Shown here piece after piece: positions 9,575 to 21,378 of a stretch of 64,000 nucleotides of DNA. Positions within the stretch are counted from its first letter, which is position 1; each line of letters begins with the position of its first letter. The position numbers and the translations under genes were made by a program. Below the pieces are notes generated by a model. The model worked only from the letters and a program-made list of their open reading frames with translations. It did not search any database and was not told where the DNA came from. This DNA is from Linnemannia hyalina (lineage: Eukaryota > Mortierellomycota > Mortierellomycetes > Mortierellales > Mortierellaceae). Location: NCBI GenBank assembly GCA_019671135.1, contig JAHRHY010000024.1:372001-436000 (forward strand), given 5' to 3'.

Positions 9575-10478
9575 GAACAAAACGCATGGCGAACAAGAAC
9601 AGGTTATTGTCAACATGCTAACGTTGCTTGAGAGCGCTGTTTAGTTTTTGTCAAATTACTCAAGCTCCTTATCTCCTTTTAAATCCACTCCACCACACTT
9701 CCACTATCGGTCCTATATACCATGGCCTGGCGCTCACCCTATAGCATTGTCCTCCATCCCCTCGTCCGCTGATGGCCCATCTTCTGAGGGCCCATCCTCA
9801 AGTGGTCCGTCCCTTGGTCGCCTTCACACAACACCCACTTATCGCCCTTATCCCCACCCCACCGTTACCCGCTACACAACAATCCTCCCTACCACCTGCA
9901 CAACATTACCCCACCCCACGATCACTTAATATACGACAATCCTCCCAATCACGCATATGACAATCCCTCCCACCAGCCATGCGAAAATCTTCATGCGCCA
10001 CCCGCCATTGATCCTAAAAAACCACTTGCCAACAACCCCAATATCAAAGGCAGTAACAAAGGCAGCGAAAAAGCCGAGGGCAAGGCCGATGCTCATATTT
10101 CCTGTGTGTCAAGGGGTTGATTGAGAAGAAGCAGAGAGTAGATAAGGGTGACGCCGGCGCTGTATTGATGAAAAAAGAGAAGGACCATATTCGTCGAGTG
10201 CATTCGATAACGCCTGTGGTGATTTCCCTTCCAGACACAGGGTGTGTTCTCATCCTAAGAAGGAGCCCGGCTCGTCAAATGCTATTCCAGTGCCATTGTG
10301 CGAGTTTGATGCTTTTTCGTGAATCCTTTTCTGGACCCCAATTCAATTTCAACAGAATCAAATGCTTGGGTAGCAGCAGGTCATCTTTGATCAGAGATGC
10401 CAACAAAATGAACTCGCCAGTCAGTTACGAAATCTTCAGCGGATTGTAGGCAAAATGACAACAACAACAACAATAATG

Positions 10479-10971
10479 GAGGCCTTTCAAGTCCAAATTG
10501 TAATATAGTATATGTTACATCTCTGCAGACCTTGACAATATCTACAACGACCATTAGAGGAGAGTGTATGTATAATATCCACCATGTAAAACAACCACTG
10601 TAACATTCCTTGCATAACTATCCCACTAAACACCAACCTATTCTCCAAACAACAAAGTCTTCTTATTTTTCGCACACCAATCTCTTGAATGTGTCCATCT
10701 ACTATTAAACTGTAACCTTCACTGCAAGATCAAGGGGAGTACTTCTTGTATGTGATCATCTAAAGCACTTGTATCCTCAGCTGTATTTTGTCGTGAAATA
10801 CAGGGGAGAGATTACATTTTAAAAAAACATGTGCTATCTATTGCTATTTTATTTCATGTTCTATTGCCGACTTTAAAGAGATACATCAGCTATGGAAGTC
10901 AACACTGTATTCCTTGGGCTTTGGATATTTTGTATATGCCTTGTTATCTCCTTTGCACATGGAGAGGCCGC
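10479..10971 (+). mobile_element. 490-bp dispersed element, copy 4, with 4-bp target duplication
   Basis: Starts GAGGCCTTTCA and ends GAGAGGCCGC. AATG flanks it on both sides (10475..10478 and 10972..10975). After it a short open segment (VLPLNDMLHIDN onward) runs to two consecutive stops near 11077, possibly the tail of the gene it interrupted. Confidence 0.78.
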
Positions 10972-11618
10972 AATGTGCTCCCCTTGAACGACATGCTGCA
11001 TATTGACAATACTTTCGAGAGATTATATCCCATGTTCAAGAATCAAAATAGCGTCCAGCGCAAGCCCCACCAATAATAAGGAAGCGTTCCAACCATGGAG
11101 CGGTGCCGTTTATTGAATACGATCAATCCTGTTTCCTCCATCCTTCACACACGTATCAAAATACATAAATAAAGATGGAGAAGTTATACAATAATATTTG
11201 TAGATTGAACGATGGTTACTAATTTTTAGTCTTGCCGTCACCTCTTGACGGCGTCGAAACGGCCGTGTAGAGGAAAGAAAGCATGCACACGATCACGATG
11301 GTGTTGTCAAAGCCAATGTGAAGCTCTTAACGTCGTTAACTGTATGAGAACACAGCAGCTATTCTGACAGCACAAAAAGATATTCTGACATGTCTCCAAA
11401 AGCATGTTGTCAGAATATCTTTTTGTAGGTGGATAATCTGACATTAGTGCTGTCAGATTAGCTTCTGTGAGGCAAAGATATTCTGACATCCATTGTCAGA
11501 ATATCTTTTTGTAATGTCAGAATATCTAGTTAATCTGACACGCTGTCAAAATATCTGGATAATCTGACTGTAATGTCAGAATAAGTAATCTGACATTACA
11601 GTCAGAATATCTTCATCC
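10972..11618. other. stretch between element copy 4 and the right arm
   Basis: No gene beyond the possible gene tail ending near 11077. An AT-rich segment follows, and then the second palindromic cluster. Confidence 0.4.
11361..11612. repeat. TGTCAGAATA palindromic cluster 2
   Basis: More than ten copies on both strands of TGTCAGAATATC and CTGACAT variants, several as direct palindromes. It shares AATCTGACTGTAATGTCAGA with cluster 1. It ends seven bases before the inner end of the right arm. Confidence 0.8.
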
Positions 11619-11935
11619 GGCCTTCAAAGTCGTCAACGTGTTTTCTTACCTGATTCCAAAAAGTCATCGCCATTATTTCTCTTGACAGCCTTTGCTCCAA
11701 CCGCACTGTTTGTTTTATGCTTGCTTCCTTAAGGCACCGTTCCTTATAATCGACGAAGTGAAATAAAAAGAAAGGAAACCGATGCTCTTGCGAGCGCGTT
11801 GTGTTGGAAAAGAAAAGGGAATGAGGCGTCGACATAACCCCTTCCTTCCATCATTCGCTTACTCACTCCTCTACAAGAGAGAGCCAAAAATTGCAAAAGA
11901 GAGACTCCTGATTGAATCAGGAGATGATGATCTAG

Positions 11936-12008
11936 CGCCCAACGTGGGGGTCGAACCCACAGCCTTCAGATTAAGAGTCTGACGCTCTACCGATTGAGCT
12001 AGCCGGGC
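11936..12008 (-). tRNA. tRNA-Lys (CUU), right-arm copy
   Basis: Exact inverted copy of the tRNA-Lys at 3007..3079, with the same trailer palindrome and T-run. Confidence 0.97.
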
Positions 12009-14083
12009 TAGAGGCTTTTGCTGATGGCGACCAGGTTTCTACGACACTTTTCTTCAGACACCGCAATCCAAGTCCGAACTCGCACGTGACATTCTATAGG
12101 TGCAAGGTCAGGAAAACTCGCGAAAAGACGAGGCGACCAAGGACCCACGCGCTGCCGACGAGCGGTTGTTGGAGAGTTTGTTTGGAAGGACGAGGTTGTC
12201 AATGATGGAGAGCATGGAAAGAATCCCCTTCATTTGTATCTAGTTTGATTTTATCTTCCGTTTAAGCTGTGAAGAGCAGCGACAATTGTTGCGCAGAGCC
12301 AGATTCTGGACCGGACTGCGACTGGTGGATGGTGCACTGAAGAGTTTGGTCTGTAGTCCCCTTTTACTTCCAAATAACTTCTCTATGCTGTTTGTTAGAG
12401 AAATGAAATTGCGTACGAAAAAAAAACATAACATCTGTTGACGAGCGGTTGTTGGAGAGTTTGTTGGGAAAGAGGTGGCTATCAGTGATAGAAAGGATGC
12501 GAAGAATTCCCTTCATTCGTATCTAGTTTTATTTTGTCTTCCGTTTAGGCTATAAAGACTATTGACAATCGTTGTGCAGAGCCAGGTTCAAGACCAGACT
12601 ATAGCTGATAGATGGTGCATTGAAGAATTTTGGTCTGTAGTCCCTCTTTGCTTCCAAATGACTTTTCTGTGCTGTTTGTCAGAGGAATGAAATTGTGAAC
12701 CAAAAAAAAAAAAAAACATGAGCTGTTCACTAGAGACATAAAATTGCGGAAACTGAAGAGTTACCTTTACCTCTTCTTACTCACACTCACTCTTACTTTC
12801 CCTTTTATCTCGTTGTCATTGTTCTTTCTTTTTGTTAATGATAACAAGTGCTCCTTCCTTTCTTATAGACAAGAATACCCAAAAGGCGGCAGATGCCACA
12901 GAACCCCAGTTAAATGTTCTTTTCCGTCAAGTGCTGTTCTATTTTTTCCTTCAGCTCTTGACTGCCTACAAATATCCATCAAGAAAAAAAATAAAGAAGA
13001 GCAACCAGTCAGGCATCAATCTTTGGAAAATGGGGACAACCCGTGCCTTTTTCCTGAATGCTGTTTGTATACGACCCCTTTTATTTCACTTTTCATATAT
13101 GACATTCCCCCCCCTCATCCTATGCGATGCGCTGCAATGCCATACACCGAGATCCGAAAGTCATGAGAAAAGCCGATTCCTTTTTCTTGAATAATTGATC
13201 ATTCAGAAAAGTAATACCACCGGATCGCGTCCTCCTCCACCACCTCCTCCTCCTCCTCCCCGAGTTTTTTTTGCCGCTCACAGAGGCTCAGTTTGTCATT
13301 CTCAACACTCTCCGTTCCTGTTTGGTCATTTTCTCCCTTTTTCACACATGGTATCGTTGCCATTCTCCACGACAAAGCGGAAAGCTAGATACAAACATGG
13401 CTTTAGATGGTTCGGTAGTGGTTGCAAGTGCCTTTTCTTTTTCCTGTTTGTATTCTGAACAAGATGGAGTTGGTTAAACAATTAAGGTAGAACAGATAGA
13501 GGGGATGAAGAAATGCGCCTTTCACCAACTTTGTATTCCATTTATAAAGGTCAGCCTCGCTTTTATCTCTCGTAAATCCATTTCCGTCTGAAATATGCAC
13601 ACAAAAATCAAAAAGATAATCCTCTTAACCCTGAAGAGCTACTCAGAAGGAAAAGGAACAGGAAGAGGATGGAGTGAAGACGGTGTGAAGGGCCTATCCC
13701 ATTAATGGTTGAAAAGAAAAAAAAAGAAAGAAGAATGCCAGCAAGATATCAAAAACGGATGAACGAAGATGATGACCGTTGGTTGGTCGCACGCACAAGC
13801 AGCCCTGGTTGTGCTCTTTGACAATAATTTTGCTTCGCCCAGACCCTCAAGAATATATTACGATTTGAATTCAACTTAAGCTGGTTAGTAAACGCCCATC
13901 CTCCTCAAAGATGTGATGATATAGGTTTCTGGATAAAACGACATTGTGTGATGGACTTTGAGCGAAAAAGAAAGATGGTTACTCAATTCTTTCTTCAAAA
14001 GAAGACGAGGTTAAGTTAACATGCAGGCCGGGAAAAAGCACAAACAAAAAAAGCAAAAAAAGAGAATCTCTCGAGAGATCTTA

Positions 14084-14156
14084 TGCTCACTGCAGGGATC
14101 GAACCTGCGGCCTTTGCGTTATTAGCACAACGCTCTACCGACTAAGCTAAGCGAGC
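14084..14156 (-). tRNA. tRNA-Ile (AAU), right-arm copy
   Basis: Exact inverted copy of the tRNA-Ile at 859..931, including the ATCTCTCGAGAGAT trailer palindrome and terminator. Confidence 0.97.
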
Positions 14157-14982
14157 AGTACCTAGCCAAAGCTAAGCGACAACCAATCGTTCGTTGGTTT
14201 GTTGAAAATTGACATTTTCTGTCAATTTTGTACTTTCAGCTCATAATACCTTCGTAATATGAATTATACAACCCTCAACCCTGAATAAAATGAAGATTTG
14301 TCGAAGAATTATTATTAAAATGAAAAGCTATCCCAAAAAATAATGTTAAAATGAAAGCTATCAAAGAAATTATATTAAAATGAAACCTATTGAAAAAAAT
14401 AATGTTAAAATGAAAGCTATCAAAAAAAAAAAAAAAATGAAGGGCATATCTGCCAAGGACAAGAAACATCCAAGGACAACACAGGCCCCCGAGGTGACTG
14501 GAGTCAAGGATGAGCTTACATCACCCGTGATGGCTTCTTCCCGTGATGGCTTCTTCCCGTGTTTGCGCTTCGCTAGCCACACATGATGAAGGGAGGCGCC
14601 CTGGAGCGACCAAGGACCCACACTCTGCTGACGAGCGGTTGTTGGAGAGTTTGTTTGGAAGGAGGGGGTTATCGATGATGGAGAGGATGGGAGGAATCGT
14701 TCTATTCGCTTCCAATTTTATTTTGTCTTCCGTTTAAGCTGTGAAGAGCACCAACAATGGTTGTGCAGAGCCAGGTTCCGGACCACAATGTCACTGGTAG
14801 ACGCCGCACTGAAGAGCAAAGTCTGTAGCTCCTTACTTCCAAATCCCGCCTCTCTGCTGTTTGTTAGAGAAACATTATTGACTGTCATATAGTATTTTGT
14901 TCATGAAAACGTAAGAAGAAACAAGGTATAGGCGTTTCTCGCCTCTTTTTACGTTGTTTTATCTTTTGGTTGCTATTGATTG

Positions 14983-17900
14983 TTACAGTTCTATGGCCCT
15001 TCTATTATCCTTCTCCAATCCCTCAAGGTCAGTACGATCAATACTCAGATCAACGGGGACATCCAAGGCGTACGGATCATCCTCCAACTCCACCTCTCCT
15101 TTTCCGTCCTTGGAGAAGTTGAACTGTATTGCCTGGATATTTTCTAGATCCTGTTGTTGAGACTGCCGACGTAGTTGGTGCTGTTGTTGTTGCTGCTGCT
15201 GCTGCAGTAGAATTCTTTGCTGGTGGACTTCGTCGATTCTACTCTTCATACCCATCAACTCCTCCTCCCGCTCGTTGTATTCCTCATCGTCGTAAGACAT
15301 AGCACCCGAGGCGACTGGGAACTGTTGCTGCTGGTACTGATGGTGTTGCTGGTAGTGAAGAGGCTCTTGATGATGAGGGTGCGGATAGTCGTCATAGTCA
15401 TCATACCCATCATCATACAATCCATCTTCCTCCTCTTGGATCTCATCCCAAGGCTGGATCAAGGGTCGAAGGGGAACGGGGGGCATGGTGGTGAGGTATT
15501 CGATGTCCTGTGGGGAGAGGACCCTTGGGGGTTCGCCATCTTCGTCGTCTGCATGGATGATGATGATTGGGATTTGGAGTTTTTTCTTTTTGGAGAGGAA
15601 GGGATTGGTGAGGTAGTTTTGGGTAAAGGATTGTGGTGGTGATATAGAGGATGATGAATAAGATGAAAAGTTGTTAGCGGAGTGGGAGGAGGAGGATGGG
15701 GGGAGACTAGTGGGTTGCGAAGTTCGATTGCGCCAGTATTGAAGGGGTAGAGAAACACGATGGGATTTTGTTCGTGAGACTCCTGTTGCTGATGGTGATG
15801 TGGCTGTCGCGGTCGTTGGTGTGACAGAGACTGATCCTGTACCTGCAGGGAAGGGTGTAAATGGTGCTGGGGTATAATTAAATGGTGACGATGCTTGTGC
15901 TGATGTTGAAGTGGGTGCTGGTTGTTGAGATGATGCTGGTGAGGATGAAGAAGTAAGAATAGGCTTGGTGTCTGTTGTACCAAAGACTTGTCCACGCTCT
16001 GGCCGACCGTCGTTCCTGGATCGTGTGGATGTCGAAGAGAGTGAAGAGAGGGAGTGAGAAGAATCCGAAGAGTTGGGCTGAGCCCGGGGCGAGTGCTCAT
16101 CCCCTCCAGGTGGACCGTGCGACGATATATACTGATGTGATTCTATTTCAGGGTTGCCTAAAGATTTTGACTCCCAGGCTGCAGCAGTACGTTGTTGGGT
16201 CTGGTTTTTGGGGATGATATGGAGTGGATCGACAGAGGTCATGGCCAGCCCTGCGACAACTCCGTCAGGTCCATGGTGTGGTGGGAGAGATCCTCCTGCC
16301 CGCTGAGGTTTGATTTGAGTGTCCGCGGTGGTGTTGGTGTTGATGGATGTAAACTCCAGCGTATCATCACTGTCACTCGACGATACATTCGAGAGAGCCG
16401 ACAGTTCAGATGAAGACGAATCAGAGGACAAGGTCAAAGACACTTTAGTGGCGGTACCGCGGATCCTGGCCGGATTGGGTGTGTCGTCGTCAGTACCAGG
16501 ATGGGATTCAGCAACCTCCTTCGTAGCTGCTGGCGGCGGTTGGTATGGTAGTGACGCTCGTCCGGTTGAAAGAGGAGATGGTTCCATGTCTGGTTTGGCG
16601 GTTGGTAGAGGAGAAATAGGGAGAGCAATTTGGTCCTGAGTCGATTTGAAGATCATGTCAGCCAAAGATTCGCCCGATGCTGAAAAGTTGAGAACATAGG
16701 CGTCATCCCTGCTTACTGCCGTTCCCATTCCTCTTGGTGCTGCACTTGCGGCTGACTGACTGCTTCCTGGTTGACCGTTATGCACCACCGTCTTGCTACC
16801 ACCAGTATTACTGCTCTGTCCATAGTGGTTGTTGGTAATGTAGATAGTCGTCGCTTCAGGAGTCTGCTGCTTGGATGAGGGTGCTGAGGCAAGCATCGAT
16901 CGAGAAGTATGCTCCTGCTGGGTATCGTGACTATCGTCCTTGAAAGTGACAACCACCTGCGATATCCGAGGGTCGTTAGGAATAAAAATAGCATTGCTGT
17001 CGGAACTAGCTCTCCTCTCCATCCCGACCCATGACCTCTCTGGCGCCTGTGAAGTCTCAATATCATTACCATATCGTCCTTTGTCCAAAGGATCCTTGCC
17101 CTTAGACATCCTCGTGACCGAGTTCCTTTCCATACCAGCGCCGCCACTCCCAGAGGACTTTGAGTTGGAGGAGGCAGGAGACGACGTCCCTCCGATTGGC
17201 GCGATGACAGACTGACGAAAGTTGAATAGGTGCTGGTTCGTTTTCTGATTATTGCTGTTATTGCTGCTGCTGTTGCTGCTTCCATTGATATTGGAGTAGG
17301 ACGGTGACGCATAGTTTCTCCTGGTATCGAGAGAGTGTCGTTGGTGTTTAGGGTCCTGGATTTCAAAGCCGAGGGTTGGGTCGATTGTTTCAAGACGAAG
17401 GGAGACCATGCAGACGAGGATGACGCACCAGGTGCACCACTGGGACCCGTAGAGCACTGGAATGGCGATCTTGAGTGGGTTGGATGGGTTCTCAACTATT
17501 TTCTGTCCGACAATGAAGGCGGGATCGATTTTGTTGAGGGGGAGGGTGATCAGACCACATATCATGAGGATGTGTGTGAGAGCCAAAATCTGCCACAGAC
17601 CAACCAGTGTCGCATACTATTTGGATGAAGAGAGGGAAAGAAGAGGAATGAGCTTGCATGTCTGCATGCATATAAAGGCATTGATCATAGTTGTCGTTAG
17701 TCTGCTGCTTCTTACGAGGTAAAGGTAGCCGATGCGCCGCTTGTGTGCGGCTATGATCCCGATGACAACAAAGACAAGCCCCACTCCCGTCAGGATGGCG
17801 CCTATCCATGCATTCGTGTCTGCCAGTATCGAGGTCAAGACTAGTAGGAAAAGCTATTATATCAAACACATCCGATGACCAAAAGGGCGGAAAGAGAACG

Positions 17901-18077
17901 GGAGAGAGGACGGGTTAGACTCTTTTCGGGCTTGCTGGAATGGGCTGATTAAGAAAAGGAAGCGCCACCTGATTGATCAATCGGTCAAAAAAGGGTCCAT
18001 GATCCTGATGTGTATGAGCCACTTACTGCTTGGATCCAAAGTGAGCCTTTGAGGACCCATGTCCGACTCACGGCCAT
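14983..18077 (-). CDS. four-span membrane protein with long disordered tail
   Basis: Unrecognised family. Three exons join in frame: 18077..18027 (MAVSRTWVLKGSLWIQA, donor GTAAGT), 17853..17716 and 17616..14983, giving about 940 residues. The acceptor of exon 2 was chosen at ATAG (17854) because it keeps the frame and completes a hydrophobic segment (LFLLVLTSILA). The first ~150 residues contain four likely membrane spans (around WIQALFLLVL, GAILTGVGLVFVVIG, LWQILALTHILMICGL and WCTWCVILVCMVSL). The remaining ~790 residues are Ser/Pro/Thr-rich and probably disordered and cytosolic. They include a polyglutamine run encoded by CTG/TTG repeats on the plus strand (15178..15212), a D/Y-rich acidic patch and a basic KKKKLQIPIIIIHADDED segment. 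A plasma-membrane scaffold or sensor role is possible but not shown. Confidence 0.8.
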
Positions 18078-19620
18078 GACTGTTACGGATGATGTGTATG
18101 GTTGATGTTGTGGTCGATAGGATGTATGTGTGTCTGTGTCCAGTAGTTGCAGGTTTGTCGTTGAGTATAGTTGTTTTTGTTGTTGATATGTTGTATTGTT
18201 TGTTTGTTGATGGGAAAGAGTATTGCTCAGGTCGAAGAATTAGTAAGTGTGAGATGAGGAGGCATATGTGTATGGATGTGGATATGCTCTATGGTCCGTG
18301 CATGAGTAGAGGCATGTAGTCGAAAAAAAAGCGAAGAATGCAATGCTGGGATGTATGTGAGCGAGTGGTGGTGATGGGATAGATGATACCCCAGAATTGA
18401 CAACCACAGGGAGCAAAGAAGAGGAAGAGAGAAAAAAGAAGAAAGAGAAGATAAAATGAAAAAGAGCGGAGGAGGATGAAAGGGAACACGGGAAAAGAAG
18501 AAAAGAAGAAGTGAAAAGAAGCAAGTAATGTGGCAAACAAAGGTAAGAGGGGTGGACGGATCCAGGCTGTATGTCAGCCAGGCAGTCAAAGGGAAGTAGA
18601 GCGGTGGACCCTTCTTGGCTCCCGACTTTGTCCTTTCTCTTACTTCCTTGTTGTATGCAGTATTTTACTCGCGCACGAAACCATTGCTGGGTGCCGCTGA
18701 TCCATCTCTGGTACCTGAGCTATGATGATGGTGATGGTGATGGTGATGATGATGATGATGATGGGTATAGACTTATATTTGCTATCGAGTCGTCGTTCTT
18801 TGAGGAGAGAAGAAAAAGAGTGGCAAAAAAAAAAGAGCTTGTTGTTGTTACCAGTGTCATTTGGCATTCCACTTCTTCACAACAGCAACAACACCAGCCC
18901 CTTCGCTTGCCTGACTGCCTCCAGTACGGCTGTCGCTCGTGCGTATGTTTGTCAAAGTCCCCCTTGCTCACCAGTTTTCGCTCCTCCTCTCACTCTTTGC
19001 AAGGACATACGATCGCACCTCTACCTTACGCCGAGATAGAACAACAAAGATAACAACCTCCGTGCTTTTTTTCTTGTCATGATTCCATGGCCTCCTTTCC
19101 TTGGATTATATTCTCCTTGAGGTTTCTTTTCTATCGCGCTTGTTTTCTTTCTGACCCTTTATTATTTTTCTCCTTGCCTTGCGAGTTAACCAACACGCGA
19201 CATGAAACGAACTCATGATTAGCGCTAAATTGTCAAAGTGAATCATCTCGCTTTGCCTTCTTCAGCCTTGTGTCCGTGCCTGTCTTTTTACTTCGTCCTC
19301 CTCTTGTTCTTCTTCTACTTGTACGGGTCAAGGAGTTGGCTCTCGTTTCGATGTCAGAGAAAAATAGAACATGACTACTTCTGCATGCTATTATCAAGCT
19401 TGATTGTCAGAGCGACAAAAGAAAGGGTTCGTCATAACGATTACATATTAATCGTAACCCAGAAGGGAAAAAAAAGACAAAACGAGGGGGATGATGGTGA
19501 AGGGACGTTTTTTGATCAAGGATGAAGGGCTACTATGCCGCGTGTTCCTACGCCTCGATTTATTCTCTCCGTCAAGGCGCCGTTGAGGAAAGAGATGGAC
19601 AACAGAGCGAGCGAGAGAGG

Positions 19621-19651
<31 letters not shown>

Positions 19652-21378
19652 CGTTGTCCTCCGAAGGAATACGATCGGGATCGATTTGAACCATTTGAAT
19701 TACCCATCCATCCATCCATCCATCCATGTGAGTCCATGTGTCGTCTTTCTAAGCCAACAATGAATACAAAAGAAGACTTACTCCTTCTCATCTTTGTGCC
19801 ACAGACAACTGACAGGGCTGGGTACGTGTGTCTCGGAGGGAACAATTGCCGAGGCTGTACAACGACAGGCATGTGCTATTCCTTCAGAGCTCAGCCGTCC
19901 ATCATGGTTCGATGTGGGTGAAGAACGATAATGTGCGCGATCGAGAAAATGCAATCAAACACACACGCTGAGCACCATTTTTTCCCTTCCCTTCCCTGTC
20001 TATTCGTCCTTACACATGCCTTGTCCTCACTCCATGTCTATTTTAATTTGAGTTCTTAAATTGTTAGATAACAGGCTCAGATTACAAAAATGAGGATCGA
20101 TGCGTTCTTTGTTTTTTAAGTGCTGTCTGTCGTTCTTGTGATTGTTGTCGTTTTTTTTTTGTGCATTGTCAGCAAGCATCGGAGAGAGGGTGGCCTGTTC
20201 GCCGATAGGGCAACTTCTGGATGTGCTCATATGAGACGAATGTGAGAAAGTGAAAAAGAAGGACTAATTTTGGTTCCGACCATTCCCTCAGTTCAGATCC
20301 ACCTAACAGCACATGTGATAATAGACACACACATAACCCTCATGGTCGGGTGCCGGCTCTTCTCCATATGGAACCTCTCCATTGCGTCTTTTTCGTCAAA
20401 GGTGTCGCTCATGCTGTGTATTGGCTTGTTCAACCACCTCACCTCCTTCATCAAAAGACGATCGCTTTGTCTCTTGGAATGTTTGGACAATGACTGAGAG
20501 TGGTCATTGTTTTATCTGCAGGACTATGACCCCTACTGTTCAACCTTACTGCTTTTCTAGCCATACTCCTTCGTAGCTGTATGCTCATAATGAAGTTTGA
20601 AGAGAAATCAGCCAGATCCAGTAAGACGCGGAGAAAGAAATCAAATACAACAGCACACATCTCCATTGTGGAACTCAAGGAGGATGTCATCATGCGGGGG
20701 AAGGAGGATGGGAGGAAGAAAAGGCTGAAAGAAATAACGAAAGAAAAAGAGATTTGACCCATGGGGAAGAGAGATAACAAACAAACAAGGGTTCATATTC
20801 ATCTTGTGCAATGCACAATGATGAGCACACATGAGAGAAATAATTAATAACTACGAGAGAGTAAGCGAGCATGGTATGAACATGAATGATAGACATAGCA
20901 AAGTAAGTATTCACCATTAGTCAAAGAGGGTAGTGCTCAATAATAGTATCTAAAGGAGAGAGAGATAACAACGCACGGAACATGACAACTCCGGTCGTCG
21001 ATGAGAAGAGAAGAGAGCAAAAGGACGACAAGCGCGTGAGTGTAAGGAAGCCTGGAGACTGTTGACCCACTTGACTCTTTTGCCTTTTAAATATTGAAAT
21101 AAAAAGACAAGGCCTTTCCCCTCTTTAATCCTTTCTATTTTCCTTTTCGTCTCGTTACTCTCTACTTCCTCCCCCTCCCCCTTTCTCCTCTCTTCCCCAC
21201 CACCACCACCACCACCACCACCACTATCCAACCATTGACTACTCCTAGCCTGCGTCCATGACCCGACCTTGCTAGCATACCTTCCTTTCTTCTTTCTCCT
21301 TGAACCCCACCTCACTCCTACTCTTTATTCCCACAGTCAAGCTCGAGCCTCGACAGATAGGGCTCCATATACACAGTC
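18078..21378. other. 3.3-kb intergenic region
   Basis: Shared 5' region of two divergent genes (membrane protein on minus, acyltransferase on plus). It is dominated by simple sequence: GAT/GGT (18722..18765), TG (19621..19643), CCAT (19703..19728) and ACC (21199..21223). Open frames here are low-complexity. On the minus strand, 20740..20290 has two coding-like segments separated by a possible GTAAGG...AG intron (second segment contains KEVRWLNKPIHSMSDTFDEK). This might be a small unannotated gene, but support is weak. Confidence 0.4.

Larger units (their letters stand above)
8643..10478. other. gene-poor stretch with hairpins and short repeats
   Basis: No gene I can name. It holds two long hairpins (8890..8956 and 9516..9574), a triple ~33-bp repeat (9231..9320), a GGAAACGACCAAC word at both 8964 and 9315, a proline/serine-rich open frame at 9648..9929 and further frame-shifted coding-like sequence to 10478 (including QQNELASQLRNLQRIVGK). 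The last part may be a decayed gene interrupted by element copy 4. Confidence 0.4.
11619..14872 (-). repeat. 3.25-kb tRNA-bearing inverted repeat, right arm
   Basis: Reverse complement of 143..3396 (position sum 15015). The outer end (TTTCTCTAACAAACAGC read on the minus strand) lies about 110 bases beyond the stop codon of the membrane-protein gene at 14983, so it probably abuts or enters that gene's 3' UTR. The inner end stops at GGCC, where the palindromic cluster begins. Confidence 0.93.

Noticed and set aside
15459..16100. 213-residue minus-strand ORF rich in His/Pro (and 16713..17495)
   Set aside because: Alternative frames of the low-complexity tail of the membrane-protein gene.
18571..19053. 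160-residue ORF with a DGDGDGDD run
   Set aside because: Built on a GAT/GGT microsatellite; no intron signals or domain.
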